From NCBI RefSeq assembly GCF_017573505.1, contig NZ_JAGEOJ010000002.1, positions 636,756 to 700,755 of the forward strand: a stretch of DNA of 64,000 nt, given 5' to 3'. The notes under the pieces are model-generated. The model saw nothing but the letters and a program-made list of their open reading frames with translations, ran no database searches and had not been told where the DNA came from. The DNA comes from Actinomadura barringtoniae (GTDB lineage: Bacteria > Actinomycetota > Actinomycetes > Streptosporangiales > Streptosporangiaceae). The position numbers and the translations under genes are program-made. Of this stretch, positions 41,046 through 48,967 are shown one piece after another. The number at the start of each line of letters is the position of its first letter. Positions within the stretch are counted from its first letter, which is position 1.

Positions 41046-41150
41046 GGAATCCCCTTCAGTGCGCGCGGGCTCTCCGCCGAGCCCACATGCGGCATGCGGG
41101 GGCAATCCTGACGATCGAGACAGATGGGGTGTACGGGTTGACTGCGACAG

Positions 41151-41168
41151 TTGCTCAATCGTGACGCA
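41151..41168 (-). promoter_or_regulatory. Degenerate shared upstream element of hydrolase E
   Basis: The minus strand reads GCGTCACGATTGAGCAAC, about 106-123 bp before the GTG start. Only the GTCACGATTG core and spacing match the copies before B, C and D. It ends close to the ispG terminator stem. Confidence 0.4.
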
Positions 41169-41173
41169 AGCAA

Positions 41174-41211
41174 CGCGAAGGCCCCCGGAGATCACCCCGG
41201 GGGCCCTCGCG
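41174..41211 (-). terminator. Terminator of the dxr-rseP-ispG operon
   Basis: The arms 41174-41188 and 41197-41211 (CGCGAAGGCCCCCGG against CCGGGGGCCCTCGCG) pair over 15 bp with one mismatch or wobble. It begins 15 bp after the ispG stop and separates the operon from hydrolase E. Confidence 0.8.
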
Positions 41212-41226
41212 TTCATGGTCCATTGG

Positions 41227-42411
41227 TCAGCTGACGGTCACCTCGGCGCCGGGACCGCTCACTTCGCCGTCCTCGCCGATCTCGATGCCCATCTCCTCGG
41301 CGATGCGCATCGCCTCTTCGATGAGGGTCTCGACGATCGCGGCCTCGGGCACGGTCTTGATGACCTCGCCCTTGACGAAGATCTGGCCCTTGCCGTTGCC
41401 GGAGGCGACGCCGAGGTCGGCCTCGCGGGCCTCGCCCGGACCGTTCACCACGCAGCCCATCACGGCCACCCGCAGCGGCACCGGGAAGTCCTTCAGGCCC
41501 GCGGTCACCTGCTCGGCGAGCGTGTAGACGTCCACCTGGGCACGGCCACAGGACGGGCAGGAGACGATCTCCAGGCCGCGCTCGCGCAGCCCGAGCGACT
41601 CCAGGATCTGCGCGCCGACCTTGACCTCCTCGACCGGAGGGGCCGACAGCGAGACCCGGATCGTGTCGCCGATGCCCTGCGACAGCAGCGCGCCGAACGC
41701 GACCGAGGACTTGATCGTGCCCTGGAACGCCGGGCCCGCCTCGGTGACGCCGAGGTGCAGCGGGTACTCGCAGGCGGCGGCGAGCTGGCGGTACGCCTCG
41801 ATCATCACGACCGGGTCGTTGTGCTTGACCGAGATCTTGATGTCGCGGAAGTCGTGCTCCTCGAACAGCGAGCACTCCCACAGCGCCGACTCGACCAGCG
41901 CCTCCGGGGTCGCCTTGCCGTACTTCTCCAGCAGGCGCTTGTCGAGCGACCCGGCGTTGACGCCGATCCGGATCGGCACGCCCGCGTCCTTGGCCGCCTT
42001 GGCGATCTCGCCGACCTTGTCGTCGAACTTCTTGATGTTGCCCGGGTTGACCCGGACGGCCGCACAGCCTGCGTCGATCGCGGCGAACACGTACTTCGGC
42101 TGGAAGTGAATGTCGGCGATCACGGGGATCGGCGACTTGCGGGCGATCGCCGGCAGCGCCTCCGCGTCGTCCTGCGACGGGCAGGCGACCCGGACGATCT
42201 GGCAGCCGGCCGCGGTCAGCTCCGCGATCTGCTGAAGCGTCGAGTTGACGTCGGCGGTGAGGGTCGTGGTCATCGACTGCACCGACACCGGGGCGTCGCC
42301 GCCCACCGGCACACTGCCGACCATGATCTTCCGGGACTTCCGGCGCGGTGCCAGCGGGGCCACCGCGTCACCCCCGCCGCGGATCGTCGGAATACCGAGT
42401 GAAACGCTCAT
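41227..42411 (-). CDS. ispG: 4-hydroxy-3-methylbut-2-enyl diphosphate synthase (flavodoxin)
   Basis: This 394-residue IspG/GcpE converts methylerythritol cyclodiphosphate to HMBPP in the MEP isoprenoid pathway, using a [4Fe-4S] cluster. It has [20 protein letters not shown] at the N-terminus, the cluster cysteines in [11 protein letters not shown] and [11 protein letters not shown], and the catalytic glutamate in GPGE. Length fits the single-domain bacterial form. The ATG at 42411 is preceded by GGGAGAGGG. It follows the site-2 protease and dxr in the same direction, the conserved actinobacterial order. Confidence 0.97.
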   Translation of the reverse strand: MSVSLGIPTIRGGGDAVAPLAPRRKSRKIMVGSVPVGGDAPVSVQSMTTTLTADVNSTLQQIAELTAAGCQIVRVACPSQDDAEALPAIARKSPIPVIADIHFQPKYVFAAIDAGCAAVRVNPGNIKKFDDKVGEIAKAAKDAGVPIRIGVNAGSLDKRLLEKYGKATPEALVESALWECSLFEEHDFRDIKISVKHNDPVVMIEAYRQLAAACEYPLHLGVTEAGPAFQGTIKSSVAFGALLSQGIGDTIRVSLSAPPVEEVKVGAQILESLGLRERGLEIVSCPSCGRAQVDVYTLAEQVTAGLKDFPVPLRVAVMGCVVNGPGEAREADLGVASGNGKGQIFVKGEVIKTVPEAAIVETLIEEAMRIAEEMGIEIGEDGEVSGPGAEVTVS

Positions 42412-42530
42412 CCCTCTCCCTCTTACTGGCCCCTACTACCCTAAGCGCCCCGCAGGCATGGCATGGCGCCGACGTGGGTCAAATCACGTGAACGGATGGT
42501 TACGTGCGGTTACTGAGGGCGTCTCCGTGG

Positions 42531-43724
42531 TCACTGGGGAAGTTTCAGCGGATTGACGAGATCGGCCAGGATCAGCAGCACGCCGAGACCGATGAGCAGC
42601 ACGACGGCCAGGTAGGTGATCGGCAGCAGCTTGGTCATGTCGACCGTGCCGGGGTCGGGACGGCCGCGCCGCCGCGCCCACCAGGCCCGCAGCCGCTCGT
42701 ACGCGACGACCGCCAGGTGCCCGCCGTCCAGCGGCAGCAGGGGCAGCACGTTCAGCGCCCCGAGGAAGATGTTCACCGAGACGACCAGCGACAGGTAGAG
42801 GGCGATCTTGTCCTTCGTCGTGTTGTCAGAGGAGAAGATCTGCCCCGACACCTCGGTCGCGCCGACCACGCTGCCGACCTGGCCGCCCGGCGTCTCGGCG
42901 CGGTCCGGTGAGAAGAGCTTGGGCACGGCGGCGGGCAGGTCGACGGCGATCTGGCCGATGCCCCGCAGCGTCTCGCCGATGCCGCGTACGGCGAACGCGG
43001 CGGCGCCGACCAGTCCCTTCCGGTCATAGCCCTGGCCGACGACCTTCGCGGACATGCCGAGGAACGTCTCGCCGCCCACCGACGCCAGCGTGATCTGCAG
43101 CGGCACCCGCGTGCCGGACCGGTCGACCACGACCGTCACGCTCTGGCCGGGCCGCGCGCCCTCGATCGCCTTGCGCAGCTGCGACCAGTCGCCCACGGGC
43201 GTTCCGTTGAACACGACCACCCGGTCGCCGACGCGCAGGCCCGCCCGTGCGGCGGGCGACTGCGGCCGGTCATGGCCACATGAGGCGGCGATGCTGGTCG
43301 GGACGCACGAGCTGACCTCGTCCACGGTCGTGGTGGCCGTCCCGGGGTCGCGGACGCCGATGGCCATCGCCAGCACGATCAGCAGCACGAACGCGATGAC
43401 GAAGTTCATCACCACGCCACCCGCGATCACCACCGCGCGGCGGCGAGCGGGCTGCAGGTAGAACGCGCGCGGCCGGTCGGCCTCGTCGATCTCCTCCAGC
43501 GGCGTGTAGCCGACGATCTTGACGAAGCCGCCGAGCAGCACCGCCTTGATCCCGTACTCGGTCTCGCCGCGCCGCCAGGACCACAGCGTCGGGCCGAACC
43601 CCACGAAGTACTGGGAGGCCTTCATGCCGAAGCGCTTGGCCGGGATCAGGTGCCCGGCCTCGTGCAGCATCACCGACACCAGCAGCGCGAAGACGAACGC
43701 CACCGCGCCCAGCAGAAAGGCCAT
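42531..43724 (-). CDS. M50 site-2 membrane metalloprotease (RseP/Rip1-like)
   Basis: This 397-residue intramembrane zinc protease has HEAGH at 21-25 in the first helix, a PDZ domain around 120-210 (SPAARAGLRVGDRVVVFNGTPVGDW) and the second metal-binding segment LGALNVLPLLPLDGGHLAVV in a late helix. Homologues (Rip1 in M. tuberculosis) cut anti-sigma factors and regulate envelope stress. It sits between dxr (11 bp upstream) and ispG (119 bp downstream), the standard actinobacterial arrangement. ATG 43724 starts the first helix. Confidence 0.94.
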   Translation of the reverse strand: MAFLLGAVAFVFALLVSVMLHEAGHLIPAKRFGMKASQYFVGFGPTLWSWRRGETEYGIKAVLLGGFVKIVGYTPLEEIDEADRPRAFYLQPARRRAVVIAGGVVMNFVIAFVLLIVLAMAIGVRDPGTATTTVDEVSSCVPTSIAASCGHDRPQSPAARAGLRVGDRVVVFNGTPVGDWSQLRKAIEGARPGQSVTVVVDRSGTRVPLQITLASVGGETFLGMSAKVVGQGYDRKGLVGAAAFAVRGIGETLRGIGQIAVDLPAAVPKLFSPDRAETPGGQVGSVVGATEVSGQIFSSDNTTKDKIALYLSLVVSVNIFLGALNVLPLLPLDGGHLAVVAYERLRAWWARRRGRPDPGTVDMTKLLPITYLAVVLLIGLGVLLILADLVNPLKLPQ

Positions 43725-43735
43725 CCGACCTCCGT

Positions 43736-44926
43736 CTACTCGCTGGTCAGCTCCCCGGCCCGTACGCGGGCCCAGTCGTCGGCGGCCAGGACGTCGTCCA
43801 GACTGCCGGCGGCTTGAACGCCGTGCTCCTCCATTACCCGCGAGATCGTGTCGACTATCCCCAGGAACGGGAGCCGTCCCGCGCGGAAGGCGTCGACGCA
43901 CACCTCGTTGGCCGCGTTGTAGACGGCGGGCACGGTCCCGCCGAGGTCTCCGGCGCGCCGGGCGAGGGCGACCGCGGGGAACGCCTCGTCGTCCAGCGGG
44001 AACAGCTCCCAGGTGTGGGCCTTGGTCCAGTCGACGCCGGGCGCGGCGTCCGGCACCCGGTCGGGCCAGTTCAGGCCGAGCGCGATCGGCAGCCGCATGT
44101 CGGGCGGGCTCGCCTGGGCGAGCGTCGAGCCGTCGAAGAACTCCACCATCGAGTGGATCACCGACTGCGGGTGCACCATGACCTCGATCGCGCTCATCGG
44201 CACGTCGAAGAGCAGGTGCGCCTCGATGACCTCCAGGCCCTTGTTGACCAGGGTGGCCGAGTTGATCGTGATGACCGGGCCCATGTCCCAGGTCGGGTGG
44301 TTCATCGCCTGCTCGGGCGTCACGTCGCCGAGCTCGGCGCGGCTCCGGCCGCGGAACGGCCCGCCGCTGGCGGTCAGCACCAGCCGCCGGACCTCGTCGG
44401 CCCGCCCGCCGCGCAGGCACTGCGCGAGCGCCGAGTGCTCGGAGTCGACCGGGACGATCTGGCCGGGCCGCGCGCGCTCCTTGACCAGCGGGCCGCCGAT
44501 GATGAGCGACTCCTTGTTGGCGAGGGCGAGCGTGCGGCCGGCGTCCAGGGCGGCCAGCGTGGAGGCGAGCCCGAGCGCGCCGGTGACCCCGTTCAGCACC
44601 ACGTCGCACCGCCAGGCGGCGACCTCGGCGACCGCCTCGGGACCGGCGATGATCTTCGGGATGGCGTAGTCGCCGGAGGAGAACCCGCGCCGCTGCGCCT
44701 CGGCGTAGAAGGCCAGCTGCAGGTCCTGCGCGGCCGAGGCCTTGGCGACCGCGACGACCTCGGGCTGGAACTCCAGGGCCTGCGCGGCCAGCAGGTCGAC
44801 CCGGCCGCCGCCCGCGGCGAGGCCGGTCACCGTGAACCGGCCGGGGTTGTCGCGGATCACGTCCAGCGCCTGCGTGCCGATCGAGCCGGTCGAGCCGAGC
44901 ACGACGATCTCTGAGGAGGAGGTCAC
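43736..44926 (-). CDS. dxr: 1-deoxy-D-xylulose-5-phosphate reductoisomerase
   Basis: This 396-residue Dxr performs the NADPH-dependent rearrangement of DXP to MEP, the committed step of the MEP pathway. It has the NADPH loop [34 protein letters not shown], the active-site loop [12 protein letters not shown] and [28 protein letters not shown]. Length is normal. The start ATG 44926 is divergent from the trypsin-like gene across 162 bp. It is first in the dxr-rseP-ispG operon. Confidence 0.97.
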   Translation of the reverse strand: MTSSSEIVVLGSTGSIGTQALDVIRDNPGRFTVTGLAAGGGRVDLLAAQALEFQPEVVAVAKASAAQDLQLAFYAEAQRRGFSSGDYAIPKIIAGPEAVAEVAAWRCDVVLNGVTGALGLASTLAALDAGRTLALANKESLIIGGPLVKERARPGQIVPVDSEHSALAQCLRGGRADEVRRLVLTASGGPFRGRSRAELGDVTPEQAMNHPTWDMGPVITINSATLVNKGLEVIEAHLLFDVPMSAIEVMVHPQSVIHSMVEFFDGSTLAQASPPDMRLPIALGLNWPDRVPDAAPGVDWTKAHTWELFPLDDEAFPAVALARRAGDLGGTVPAVYNAANEVCVDAFRAGRLPFLGIVDTISRVMEEHGVQAAGSLDDVLAADDWARVRAGELTSE

Positions 44927-45088
44927 CGCTCCATTGTCTCGCGCACGCCGTCACGTGGGCGAACGGGCACGGGACGCGGATCTTTCTCACACCCTTTGTC
45001 CAGATCTGCCACTAGCCAGGTCAAGGCGCCGAACATAGTTTCCGGGCAGCGCGAACCGTCTCCACCCCCATCGAATCTTGGAGACCGT

Positions 45089-46078
45089 ATGAGACGAGTC
45101 CCCTCGCTCCGCTCTCTGGCCCTGGTCACGGCCGCCACCGCCGCTCTGGTGGTGCCGCTGGTCGCCGTCCCGGCCCAGGCCGCCCCCGCCGCTCCCCACT
45201 CCCCCGCCCTCGCCGCCCCGGCCGCAGTGGCCCAGGCCGCCGACACCGCGGACCAGCAGCGCGTGCTGCGCTTCTGGACACCCGCGAGGATGCGCTCCGC
45301 GACCCCGATGGAACGGATCTTCAAGCCGTCCAACGCCGCCGCGACGAGCGTTCGGCGCGGGCTGCCACACACCGTCCAGGGCGTCGCGGTCAAGTCGATC
45401 CCGAACGGCGGCGGCCCCTGGACCGGCGGCGGCGCGGTCACCAAGACGATCGGCCGGGTCTTCTTCACCTACCAGGGCCGTACGGCGTCGTGCTCGGGCG
45501 ACGCGCTCACCAGCGCCAACAAGAGCACGGTCATCACGGCCGGGCACTGCGTGAAGCTGGACGGCGCCTGGCACACCAATTGGGTGTTCGTGCCGGGCTA
45601 CACCAACGGCAACGCCCCGTACGGCACCTGGACCGCGAGCAAGACGCTGTCCACGCCGCAGTGGACCGCGAGCGAGGACATCAACTACGACGTCGGCGCC
45701 GCGGTGGTCAACCAGCTGAACGGGCAGCGCCTCACCGACGTCGTCGGCGGGCAGGGCATCGGGTTCAACCAGGCGCGCGGCCAGGCCATGTACGCCTTCG
45801 GGTACCCGGCGGCGGCGCCGTACGACGGCACCAAGCTGATCTACTGCAGCGGAACGGTCATCAACGACTTCCTGCTGAGCGGCGACATCGGCATGAACTG
45901 CAACATGACCGGTGGGGCCAGCGGCGGGCCGTGGTTCCTGAAGTTCACCGAGTCCAGCGGCACCGGAACGCAGAACTCGGTCAACAGCTTCAAGTACAAC
46001 TTCCTGCCGAACTACATGTTCGGCCCCTACTTCGGGGCCGACGCCCAGAACCTCTACAACACCGCCCAGAACACCTAA
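45089..46078 (+). CDS. Secreted trypsin-like serine peptidase 1
   Basis: This 329-residue exported chymotrypsin-fold peptidase, similar to V8/glutamyl-endopeptidase-type enzymes, has signal peptide LALVTAATAALVVPLVAVPAQA and a pro-region to about residue 110. The triad is His153 (ITAGHC), Asp201 (INYDVGAAV) and Ser278 (GGASGGPW). ATG 45089 follows TTGGAGA; an upstream GTG at 44996 would add 31 residues before the signal peptide. The paralogue 2 gene lies 52 bp downstream on the same strand. Likely a nutrient-scavenging or processing protease. Confidence 0.9.
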   Translation: MRRVPSLRSLALVTAATAALVVPLVAVPAQAAPAAPHSPALAAPAAVAQAADTADQQRVLRFWTPARMRSATPMERIFKPSNAAATSVRRGLPHTVQGVAVKSIPNGGGPWTGGGAVTKTIGRVFFTYQGRTASCSGDALTSANKSTVITAGHCVKLDGAWHTNWVFVPGYTNGNAPYGTWTASKTLSTPQWTASEDINYDVGAAVVNQLNGQRLTDVVGGQGIGFNQARGQAMYAFGYPAAAPYDGTKLIYCSGTVINDFLLSGDIGMNCNMTGGASGGPWFLKFTESSGTGTQNSVNSFKYNFLPNYMFGPYFGADAQNLYNTAQNT

Positions 46079-46130
46079 TCATTTACGCGATGTGACAGCG
46101 TGCCGACGGCGCGTGCTGGACACTGCGGGC

Positions 46131-46997
46131 ATGCGTCTCCGCAGGACCGCAGGGGTCATCGGACCGGCCGCCGTCGTCGTCATCGCCGTCTCTCCGAGTT
46201 CGGCGGCCGGTGCGCGCCCACCGGTCGCCGAGCCTGCCGTCCACAGCGTGCAGGCGACCGCCGCCCGGATCCGCGCCTACTGGACGCCGGAGCGCAGGGC
46301 GGCGGCCGCCGCCGGCCAGGCGGGCGCGCTCTGGACCGGCGGCGGCGCGGTCGCCCGTACGACCGGCAAGGTCTTCTTCACCATCGGCGGGCGCGACTTC
46401 CTGTGCTCGGGCAGCACGGTCCGCAGCGCCAACCGGGACGTGGTCGTCACCGCGGGCCACTGCGTCAAGGACGGCAAGGGCGCCTGGGCCGACAACTGGA
46501 TCTTCGTGCCCGGCTACCGGGACGGCGACTCCCCGTACGGCGGCTACACCGCGCGCCGGATGTTCACGCCCGACCAGTGGTCCGAGCACGCCGACGGCGA
46601 CTTCGACGTCGCCATGGTCGCGGTCGCGCAGGCCGACGGGCGGCACGTGGTGGACGTGGCCGGCGGGCAGCGCCTGGCGTTCGGCGGCCCGCGCGAGGCC
46701 CACACCCACGCGTTCGGCTACCCGGCCTCCGGGCGCTGGAACGGCAAGCGCCTGGCCTACTGCGACGGCACCCCGGCCCCCGACCGGCACGCCGGAACGA
46801 CCGGGCGCGGCCTGCGCTGCGACCTGACGACCGGGTCCAGCGGCGGGCCGTGGCTCACCGGCCTCGACCCCGCGACCGGCCTCGGAACGGTCGTCTCGGT
46901 CAACAGCTTCAAGTACGCCGACGACCACGCCACGATGTACGGCCCCCATTTCGGCGACGCCGTCCGCCGCGCCTACGACCAGGCACAGAACGCCTGA
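46131..46997 (+). CDS. Secreted trypsin-like serine peptidase 2
   Basis: This 288-residue exported peptidase is paralogous to peptidase 1. Its signal peptide is GVIGPAAVVVIAVSPSSAAG, and the triad is His110 (VTAGHC), Asp159 (DFDVAMV) and Ser237 (GSSGGPW). It shares the ALWTGGGAVARTTGKVFFT entry segment and VNSFKYADD near the end with its neighbour, but has a shorter pro-region. ATG 46131 begins the signal peptide. The tandem arrangement with conserved C-terminal AYDQAQNA/LYNTAQNT points to local gene duplication. Confidence 0.89.
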   Translation: MRLRRTAGVIGPAAVVVIAVSPSSAAGARPPVAEPAVHSVQATAARIRAYWTPERRAAAAAGQAGALWTGGGAVARTTGKVFFTIGGRDFLCSGSTVRSANRDVVVTAGHCVKDGKGAWADNWIFVPGYRDGDSPYGGYTARRMFTPDQWSEHADGDFDVAMVAVAQADGRHVVDVAGGQRLAFGGPREAHTHAFGYPASGRWNGKRLAYCDGTPAPDRHAGTTGRGLRCDLTTGSSGGPWLTGLDPATGLGTVVSVNSFKYADDHATMYGPHFGDAVRRAYDQAQNA

Positions 46998-47092
46998 AGC
47001 CAGACAAGACCGGCCCTTTACTCACACCTGATCCGCCCATTGACCTGCACGGGTAGACCAGGATCTACGGCGCGACGGGCGCCGCAGGAGTA

Positions 47093-48079
47093 GTGGCCGG
47101 GGGGCACGTGCACGGGGGAACTCTGCGTTCCGGGGCCGCGGTGGCGGTGGCCGGGATGGTTCTGGCGACGCTGGTGGCCTGCGGGTCGGACGACAAGGCC
47201 GATCCGATGGCGGGCAAGCAATGGGGCCTGGACGCCATGAAGCTGCCCGACGCCTGGAAGACGACAAAGGGCAAGGACGTCGTGATCGCGGTGGTGGACA
47301 CCGGGACCGACACCGGCCACCCCGACCTGAAGGATCACATCGTCAAGGGCTACGACTTCGTGTCCGGCGACGACGATCCGAAGGACCAGAACGGCCACGG
47401 CACGCACGTGTCGGGGATCGCGGCGGCGGTGACCGACAACGGCGTCGGCATCGCCGGGGACGCCCCGGACGCCAAGATCATGCCGGTGCGGGCGCTCGAC
47501 ACGCTGGGCTCGGGCGACAACCAGACGATCACCAAGGCCATCATGTGGGCCGCCGACCACGGGGCGAAGGTCATCAACCTCTCGCTCGGTGAGAGCGGGC
47601 TGATGTCGCGGTTCCTCAAGGGCGGCGTGCTGAACGCCGCGTTCACCTACGCCTACGGCAAGGGCGCCGTGGTGGTGGCCGCGGCCGGCAACGACAGCAC
47701 CTTCAAGCAGCCCTACCAGGTGACCACGCCGGTGCTGATCGTGGGCGCCAGCGACCAGGACGGCAAGCCCGCCTCGTTCTCCAACTTCGGCGCCCAGCAG
47801 GCCGTGAGCGCACCGGGCGTGCACATCCTGTCCACGCTCCCGACCTACAAGACGCAGGAGACACTGAAGAACACCTCGGGCTACGGCTACCTCGACGGCA
47901 CGTCGATGGCGGCCCCGCAGGTGTCGGGCCTCGCCGCGCTGCTCATCGCGCAGGGCCGCTCCCCCGCGCAGACCATGCAGATCATCAGGCAGACCGCCAA
48001 GAACCCGTCCGGCGACGCCCGGCTCGGCCTCGGCATCGTCGACGCCGCCGCGGCCGTCGGCGCGCCCAAGGACAAGTAA
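47093..48079 (+). CDS. Subtilisin-family (S8) serine protease, lipoprotein
   Basis: This 328-residue subtilase has a short lipoprotein signal ending LATLVAC (Cys30). The catalytic domain starts almost at once: Asp69 in VVDTGTD, His102 in NGHGTHV, oxyanion Asn200 in AAAGN and Ser271 in DGTSMAAP. No inhibitor-I9 pro-domain fits in the roughly 20 residues between lipid anchor and catalytic domain, and no C-terminal membrane helix follows. Start choice is open between GTG 47093, very close to AGGAG, and GTG 47108. It is the third extracellular serine protease in a row on this strand. Confidence 0.9.
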   Translation: MAGGHVHGGTLRSGAAVAVAGMVLATLVACGSDDKADPMAGKQWGLDAMKLPDAWKTTKGKDVVIAVVDTGTDTGHPDLKDHIVKGYDFVSGDDDPKDQNGHGTHVSGIAAAVTDNGVGIAGDAPDAKIMPVRALDTLGSGDNQTITKAIMWAADHGAKVINLSLGESGLMSRFLKGGVLNAAFTYAYGKGAVVVAAAGNDSTFKQPYQVTTPVLIVGASDQDGKPASFSNFGAQQAVSAPGVHILSTLPTYKTQETLKNTSGYGYLDGTSMAAPQVSGLAALLIAQGRSPAQTMQIIRQTAKNPSGDARLGLGIVDAAAAVGAPKDK

Positions 48080-48109
48080 GCGCAAGCACCGAACGACACG
48101 GGAGAACCC

Positions 48110-48613
48110 ATGAGTGACCTGATCGCCATCGCCTACAACGACGTCCCGACCGCCGAGCAGGTGCGCAAGCGCGCGCTCGAGCTCCAGAAGGAGCACATCA
48201 TCGAGCTCTCCGACATCGTCGTCGTGGAGCGCAAGGAGGACGGCAAGATCAAGCTGCACCAGGCCCGCAACATGACCGCGGGCGGCGCCATGGGCGGCGC
48301 GCTGTGGGGCGGCCTGATCGGGCTGATCTTCTTCATGCCGCTGCTCGGCATGGCCATCGGCGGCGCGACCGGCGCGGCCGTCGGCTCGGCGACCGACATC
48401 GGCGTCGACGACAACTTCATGCGCGACCTCGGCCAGGGCCTGCAGCCCGGCGCGGCGGCCGTGTTCATGCTGGTGGAGAAGGCCACGCCGGACAAGGCCA
48501 TCCCCGAGCTCGCGCAGTTCGGCGGCCAGCTGATCAAGACCTCGCTCAGCGCCGAGCAGGAGGACCACCTGCGCGAGGCCGTCCAGGCCTCGAAGGCGGA
48601 ACAGCCCGCCTGA
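48110..48613 (+). CDS. DUF1269 domain-containing membrane protein
   Basis: This 167-residue protein has an N-terminal DUF1269-type domain (IAYNDVPTAEQVRKRALELQ, IIELSDIVVVERKEDGKIKLHQ) followed by a glycine-rich membrane hairpin (GGAMGGALWGGLIGLIFFMPLLGMAIGGATGAAVG). A C-terminal soluble part ends in a predicted helix (AEQEDHLREAVQ). The family has no assigned function; members are often linked to stress. The ATG at 48110 follows GGGAGAA. It is co-directional with the subtilase and the LapA gene, with short gaps that allow an operon. Confidence 0.82.
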   Translation: MSDLIAIAYNDVPTAEQVRKRALELQKEHIIELSDIVVVERKEDGKIKLHQARNMTAGGAMGGALWGGLIGLIFFMPLLGMAIGGATGAAVGSATDIGVDDNFMRDLGQGLQPGAAAVFMLVEKATPDKAIPELAQFGGQLIKTSLSAEQEDHLREAVQASKAEQPA

Positions 48614-48644
48614 CGCACCGCGACGTGAGTGATCGGGGGACCCG

Positions 48645-48893
48645 ATGACCGAGCAGACGACCAAGCCCGCCACCGGACGCGGCGGCATGCTGGGCAAGGT
48701 GCCGACGAGGGCGTGGGTGGCGATCGCGCTCGCCGTCCTGGTGCTGGTCTTCATCTTCCAGAACCGGCAGAACGCGCGCGTGCACTTCCTGTTCGTGTCG
48801 GTGACGTCGCCGATGTGGACCGCGCTGCTGATCGCCGCCGGTGTCGGCGTCCTCATCGGCATCCTCGCCGCCGGCCGCCGCAAGTCCGGCTGA
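48645..48893 (+). CDS. LapA-domain small membrane protein
   Basis: This 82-residue protein has two membrane helices (WVAIALAVLVLVFIFQ and MWTALLIAAGVGVLIGILAAG) separated by QNARVHFLFVSVTSP, the LapA/DUF1049 pattern. LapA proteins take part in envelope assembly in Gram-negatives; in actinobacteria the role is unknown. The ATG at 48645 follows GGGGGAC. It is immediately followed by the strong palindrome at 48901. Confidence 0.8.
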   Translation: MTEQTTKPATGRGGMLGKVPTRAWVAIALAVLVLVFIFQNRQNARVHFLFVSVTSPMWTALLIAAGVGVLIGILAAGRRKSG

Positions 48894-48900
48894 CCAACCG

Positions 48901-48963
48901 CGCCGATCTTGCTCTCAGCGCCCTCCGATCGGCCTTCGGAGGGCGCTGAGAGCAAGATCGGCG
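48901..48963. terminator. Perfect 28-bp palindromic repeat between convergent genes
   Basis: The arms 48901-48928 (starting CGCCGATCTTGCTCTCAGCG) and 48936-48963 are exact reverse complements with a 7-nt loop. It fills the gap between the LapA stop (48893) and the histidine-kinase stop (48968), the ideal place for a bidirectional terminator. The outer 24 bases of each arm are identical to those of the palindrome at 37383-37447. Confidence 0.88.
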
Positions 48964-48967
48964 TGTT

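Noticed and set aside
47018..48955. A long minus-strand frame across the subtilase and DUF1269 genes
   Set aside because: It runs antisense to well-supported genes and begins inside the palindrome at 48901; the translation has no recognisable features.
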